Of a stretch of DNA of 8,727 bases, positions 5,358 to 8,727 are shown in pieces (positions within the stretch are counted from its first letter, which is position 1; every line of letters starts with the position of its first letter). Made by a program: the position numbers and the translations under genes. This DNA comes from Candidatus Zhuqueibacterota bacterium (GTDB lineage: Bacteria; SM23-31; B21-G16): assembly GCA_003644825.1 (NCBI GenBank), contig QNDJ01000045.1, positions 1 to 8,727 of the forward strand, read 5' to 3'. The notes beneath the pieces are model-generated. The model had not been told where the DNA came from. It did no database searches and was given only the letters and a program-made list of their open reading frames with translations.

Positions 5358-6893
5358 ATGCACCAGAAATTAATTATACTCGATTTTGGGGGACAGTATA
5401 CTCAATTAATTGCAAGAAGAGTAAGAGAACAGAATGTTTTCTGTGAGATTTATCCATATAATATAAGCTTGTCCCGACTGAATGCACTCAAGCCTGATGC
5501 TATAATACTCTCTGGTGGTCCGATGAGTATTTATGAAAAGGGAGCGCCCAGAATCGATAAAGAGATTCTTGAAATTGGAGTTCCGGTTCTCGGGATATGC
5601 TATGGGCTTTGTATAATTGCTGATATTTATGGTGGGAAGGTTATCGGGGCTACAAAGAGGGAATTCGGAAGAGCTGAATTAAATATTAATGATAATACGG
5701 ACATATTTAAGGGAGTGTCAGATAAAACTATAGTCTGGATGAGCCACGGAGATAGAGTTGTTAAGATTCCGGATTCCTTTGAAATTATTGCATATACAGA
5801 AAATTCACCAATAGCTGCTGTAAGGAATAGAGAAAAAAAATTATTTGGAGTCCAGTTCCACCCGGAAGTGATTCATACAATTGAAGGAAAAAAAATATTG
5901 TCCAATTTTTTGTTTGAAGTTTGTGGTTTTAAAGGTGACTGGACACCTGCGTCCTTTGTCGATGAGACAGTAAAGAAAATTAAAGAGCAGGTTAAGAACA
6001 GTAAAATTATATGTGCATTAAGTGGTGGTGTTGATTCATCCGTAACATCAATACTTGTTCATAGAGCTGTAGGTAAAAATTTAACCTGTATATTTGTCGA
6101 TAATGGTCTATTAAGAGCAGGTGAGAAGGAACAGGTTGAAAATACATTTAGAAGAAATTTTCATGTTAATCTGGTTAGTGTTGATGCATCTGACAGGTTT
6201 TTAAAGAAGTTGAAGGGTATAACTGACCCGGAAGAAAAAAGAAGAATTATTGGAAGAGAGTTTATAAGTGTGTTTGAAGAGGAGGCTGAAAAACTTGGTA
6301 GAGTGGAGTATCTTGCTCAGGGTACCCTTTATCCTGATTTGATAGAGTCTGTATCGTTTAAGGGTCCTTCTGCTACAATAAAAACACATCATAATGTTGG
6401 TGGTTTACCTGAAAAAATGAACTTAAAACTGATTGAACCTTTGAAGGAACTTTTTAAAGATGAGGTAAGAAGGGTCGGTAAAGAACTGGGTATACCGGAA
6501 GAAATACTATGCAGACATCCTTTTCCAGGACCCGGGCTTGGTGTTAGAATAATAGGTGAGGTTACAAAAGAAAAATTAGAAATACTAAGAAAAGCTGATG
6601 AGATATTTATTGATGAAATTAAAAGGTATGGAATATATAATGATATATGGCAGGCATTAACTGTTCTTTTGCCGGTAAGGACTGTTGGTGTTATGGGAGA
6701 TGATAGGACTTATGAGAGTGTAATAGCGTTAAGAGCGGTTACAAGTATGGATGGTATGACGGCTGATTGGTTTCACCTTCCTTATGAGCTTATGGAAATT
6801 TTATCCAGCAGGATTATCAATGAAGTTCGAGGTGTCAATCGGGTGGTTTATGATATAAGTTCCAAACCACCAAGTACTATTGAATGGGAATAA
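5358..6893 (+). CDS. guaA: GMP synthase (glutamine-hydrolysing)
   Basis: A full-length two-domain GMP synthase (511 residues) that aminates XMP to GMP using glutamine and ATP. The class I amidotransferase domain (1-~200) has nucleophile C81 in GICYG and H168/E170 in VQFHPEV, plus MSHGDRV. The ATP-pyrophosphatase domain (~205-390) begins with the P-loop SGGVDSS (222-228) and includes [15 protein letters not shown] and [11 protein letters not shown]. The C-terminal dimerisation domain starts at [16 protein letters not shown] and ends PPSTIEWE. Odd point: the nucleophile elbow normally reads CxGxQ, but here it is CYGLC, with Cys85 (TGT 5610-5612) in place of the conserved Gln. ATG 5358 lies 6 bases after surE with no obvious Shine-Dalgarno; glmS starts 1 base after the stop. 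There is no room for a purine riboswitch directly upstream. Confidence 0.97.
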   Translation: MHQKLIILDFGGQYTQLIARRVREQNVFCEIYPYNISLSRLNALKPDAIILSGGPMSIYEKGAPRIDKEILEIGVPVLGICYGLCIIADIYGGKVIGATKREFGRAELNINDNTDIFKGVSDKTIVWMSHGDRVVKIPDSFEIIAYTENSPIAAVRNREKKLFGVQFHPEVIHTIEGKKILSNFLFEVCGFKGDWTPASFVDETVKKIKEQVKNSKIICALSGGVDSSVTSILVHRAVGKNLTCIFVDNGLLRAGEKEQVENTFRRNFHVNLVSVDASDRFLKKLKGITDPEEKRRIIGREFISVFEEEAEKLGRVEYLAQGTLYPDLIESVSFKGPSATIKTHHNVGGLPEKMNLKLIEPLKELFKDEVRRVGKELGIPEEILCRHPFPGPGLGVRIIGEVTKEKLEILRKADEIFIDEIKRYGIYNDIWQALTVLLPVRTVGVMGDDRTYESVIALRAVTSMDGMTADWFHLPYELMEILSSRIINEVRGVNRVVYDISSKPPSTIEWE

Positions 6894-6894
6894 A

Positions 6895-8724
6895 ATGTGT
6901 GGAATAATTGGTTATGTTGGTAAAAATAATGCTATTCGTGTTGTTATGAACGGTTTAAAAAAACTCGAGTACAGAGGATATGATTCTGCAGGAATTGCTT
7001 ATTTTGATTCTTCAAATTTTTTGAAAATTGTAAAAGCTCCGGGTAGATTAACTGAACTTGAAAAAGAGATAAATAAAAGTAGCATTCTTTCAAATATTGC
7101 AATCGGGCACACAAGATGGGCAACCCATGGAAAACCCTGTTTGAAAAATGCCCATCCTCATACTGATTGTAAAAATAGAGTTGCTGTAATTCATAATGGG
7201 ATAATAGAAAATTTTTCGATTCTGAAAGATTATTTAGTCAGGAATAATCATAAATTTTCATCTGATACTGATACTGAGGTAATAGCTCATCTTGTTGGAG
7301 AAAACCTGGAAAGGGGAATTGAAGAAAGTTTATTTATGACCTTATCGAGAATAATCGGGACTTATGGTTTACTATTAATTTCTAACATAGAACATAGAAA
7401 AATTATTGCAGCAAGAAACGGGAGTCCTCTTTTGATTGGGATTGGTAAAGATGGTAATTATGTAGCTTCAGACCCGGCTGCTTTTGTTGGTTATACCAGA
7501 GATGTTATTTACCTTAAAGATAGGGAAGTTGCGATAATTGAAGCTGATAATGTTGAAACAAAAACTGTAAATAAAAGGGTTTTTAAAAGAAAAAGCGAGA
7601 AAATAGACCTGACTGTTGAAGAGATTGAGAAAAATGGCTTTGAACATTTTATGCTGAAGGAGATATTTGAACAGCCGAATTCTGTTAAAAATGCTTATAG
7701 AGGTAGAATAGTTAAAGAAAAAGGAATGGTAAGATTGGGTGGCATTCAAAATGTGAAGGAGAAAATAAAATGTTGTGAAAGAATTATTATAACAGCCTGC
7801 GGAACATCCTGGCATGCAGGGCTAATAGGTGAATATTTGTTTGAGGAGTTATGCAGAGTACCCGTCGAAGTTGAGTATGCCTCAGAATTCAGATACAGAA
7901 ATCCGATTGTAAGGAAAAACGACATTTTGATAGCTATAAGTCAGTCTGGAGAAACAGCAGATACTCTGGCTGCTATGAAAGAGGCAAAAAGAAGGGGAGC
8001 TTATGTGCTTGGAATTTGTAATGTGGTTGGCAGTTCTATAGCAAGAGAAGCTGAAGCGGGGATTTACATTCATGCAGGACCGGAAATAGGAGTTGCATCA
8101 ACAAAGGCTTTTACTGCTCAGGTTATTGTATTGTTTCTTTTTGCTATTTATCTGGCGAAAATGAAAAATTCAAAATTTGCTGGAGTAAAAAGACTGATTT
8201 CTGAGCTTGAAACTATTCCTGATAAAATAGAAAAAATCCTCAGTAAAAACAGTAAAATTTTAGAGATTGCCAGAAAATTTTCGGACAGGAGTAATTTTCT
8301 TTATTTAGGAAGGGGGTATAACTTTCCGGTTGCTCTGGAAGGCGCTCTTAAATTAAAGGAGATTTCATATATTCATGCTGAAGGCTATCCTGCAGCAGAA
8401 ATGAAGCATGGTCCCATTGCATTGATTGATGAAGATATGCCTGTTGTATTTATTGCAGTAAAAGATGGCACTTACAGTAAAATTTTAAACAACATTGAAG
8501 AAGTAAAAGCAAGAAAAGGAAGGGTAATTGCCGTGGCTTTTGAGAATGATGAACAGATTGAAAAGAAGGTTGATGAGGTTATTTATATCCCTGAAACTGT
8601 GAAGTATCTTACGCCTGTTTTGTCTGTAATACCCCTTCAACTTCTTGCATATCATATAGCTGTATTGAGGGGTTGTAATGTTGACCAGCCCAGAAATCTC
8701 GCTAAAAGTGTAACTGTAGAATAA
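6895..8724 (+). CDS. glmS: Glutamine-fructose-6-phosphate aminotransferase (isomerizing), GlmS
   Basis: A complete 609-residue GlmS, the first committed step to UDP-GlcNAc for peptidoglycan and lipopolysaccharide. After Met removal the N-terminal Cys (MCGIIGYVG) is the glutaminase nucleophile, which fixes the start at ATG 6895 rather than in-frame TTG 6880. The class II amidotransferase domain (~2-240) shows GHTRWATHG (R74), HNGIIENF and SDTDTEV. Two SIS sugar-isomerase domains follow: CGTSWHAG (302-309) with SQSGET (349-354), then LGRGYNFPVALEGALKLKEIS. E489, H505 and K604 (counting Met) coincide with E. coli E488, H504 and K603. The C-terminus NLAKSVTVE is intact. It starts 1 base after guaA, so a leader riboswitch or glmS ribozyme cannot lie immediately upstream; GGGA in the guaA end may serve as ribosome site. 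Only 3 bases follow the stop, so the operon end is unseen. Confidence 0.97.
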   Translation: MCGIIGYVGKNNAIRVVMNGLKKLEYRGYDSAGIAYFDSSNFLKIVKAPGRLTELEKEINKSSILSNIAIGHTRWATHGKPCLKNAHPHTDCKNRVAVIHNGIIENFSILKDYLVRNNHKFSSDTDTEVIAHLVGENLERGIEESLFMTLSRIIGTYGLLLISNIEHRKIIAARNGSPLLIGIGKDGNYVASDPAAFVGYTRDVIYLKDREVAIIEADNVETKTVNKRVFKRKSEKIDLTVEEIEKNGFEHFMLKEIFEQPNSVKNAYRGRIVKEKGMVRLGGIQNVKEKIKCCERIIITACGTSWHAGLIGEYLFEELCRVPVEVEYASEFRYRNPIVRKNDILIAISQSGETADTLAAMKEAKRRGAYVLGICNVVGSSIAREAEAGIYIHAGPEIGVASTKAFTAQVIVLFLFAIYLAKMKNSKFAGVKRLISELETIPDKIEKILSKNSKILEIARKFSDRSNFLYLGRGYNFPVALEGALKLKEISYIHAEGYPAAEMKHGPIALIDEDMPVVFIAVKDGTYSKILNNIEEVKARKGRVIAVAFENDEQIEKKVDEVIYIPETVKYLTPVLSVIPLQLLAYHIAVLRGCNVDQPRNLAKSVTVE

Positions 8725-8727
8725 AAA

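Noticed and set aside
6880-6894. TTG 6880 as the glmS start
   Set aside because: It would bury the catalytic Cys that must become N-terminal; ATG 6895 places it at position 2.
6880-6900. glmS ribozyme or other leader RNA before glmS
   Set aside because: Only one base lies between the guaA stop and the glmS start, so there is no leader.
7468-7815. 115-residue - strand frame inside glmS
   Set aside because: It is antisense to highly conserved GlmS, with Phe/Ser/Asn-rich composition typical of antisense AT-rich coding DNA.
1-8727. A novel defence, mobile or biosynthetic system
   Set aside because: Every complete gene falls into a known core family; no transposase, integrase, repeat array or unknown multi-gene block is present.

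Overview
The window is bacterial, AT-rich DNA (roughly one third G+C by eye), with eight complete genes and one 5'-truncated gene, all on the + strand. The best lineage clue is the first complete gene. It is a receiver domain fused to a PglZ/alkaline-phosphatase-type domain that closely resembles PorX, the response regulator tied to the type IX secretion system of Bacteroidota. The GlmS active-site region (AEGYPAAEMKHGP) also reads like Bacteroidota-type GlmS from memory. I therefore infer a member of the Bacteroidota/FCB group or an allied candidate phylum. Weak Shine-Dalgarno signals and TTG starts at two genes fit that but do not prove it. I cannot name a species.

Layout: (1) 1-327, C-terminal end of an HDOD-domain signalling protein. 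(2) 328-638, a T-rich non-coding stretch with two small palindromes and at best a weak promoter. (3) 639-2195, porX-like gene. (4) 2201-3737, tsaE, tsaB and rimI, two of the four core genes for the tRNA t6A37 modification plus an N-acetyltransferase that often travels with them. (5) 3740-4582, accD, the carboxyltransferase beta subunit of acetyl-CoA carboxylase. (6) 4587-5351, surE, a survival/nucleotide phosphatase. (7) 5358-6893, guaA, GMP synthase. (8) 6895-8724, glmS, glucosamine-6-phosphate synthase, ending three bases before the window edge.

From porX to glmS the genes overlap or are separated by only 1 to 6 bases, and no terminator-like hairpin lies between them. They are most simply read as one transcription unit of growth-related functions: tRNA modification, fatty-acid precursor supply, nucleotide housekeeping, GMP synthesis and amino-sugar synthesis for the envelope. 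It is headed by an envelope/secretion response regulator. tsaC, tsaD and accA are not in the window.

No mobile element, CRISPR array, tRNA/rRNA gene or obviously new multi-gene system is visible. The points most worth a second look are the PorX-headed operon and three substitutions at normally conserved motif positions in otherwise well-preserved enzymes: GuaA Cys85 in place of Gln, RimI Lys82 in place of the P-loop Gly, and AccD Ala204 in place of the first Gly of the Gly-Gly pair.
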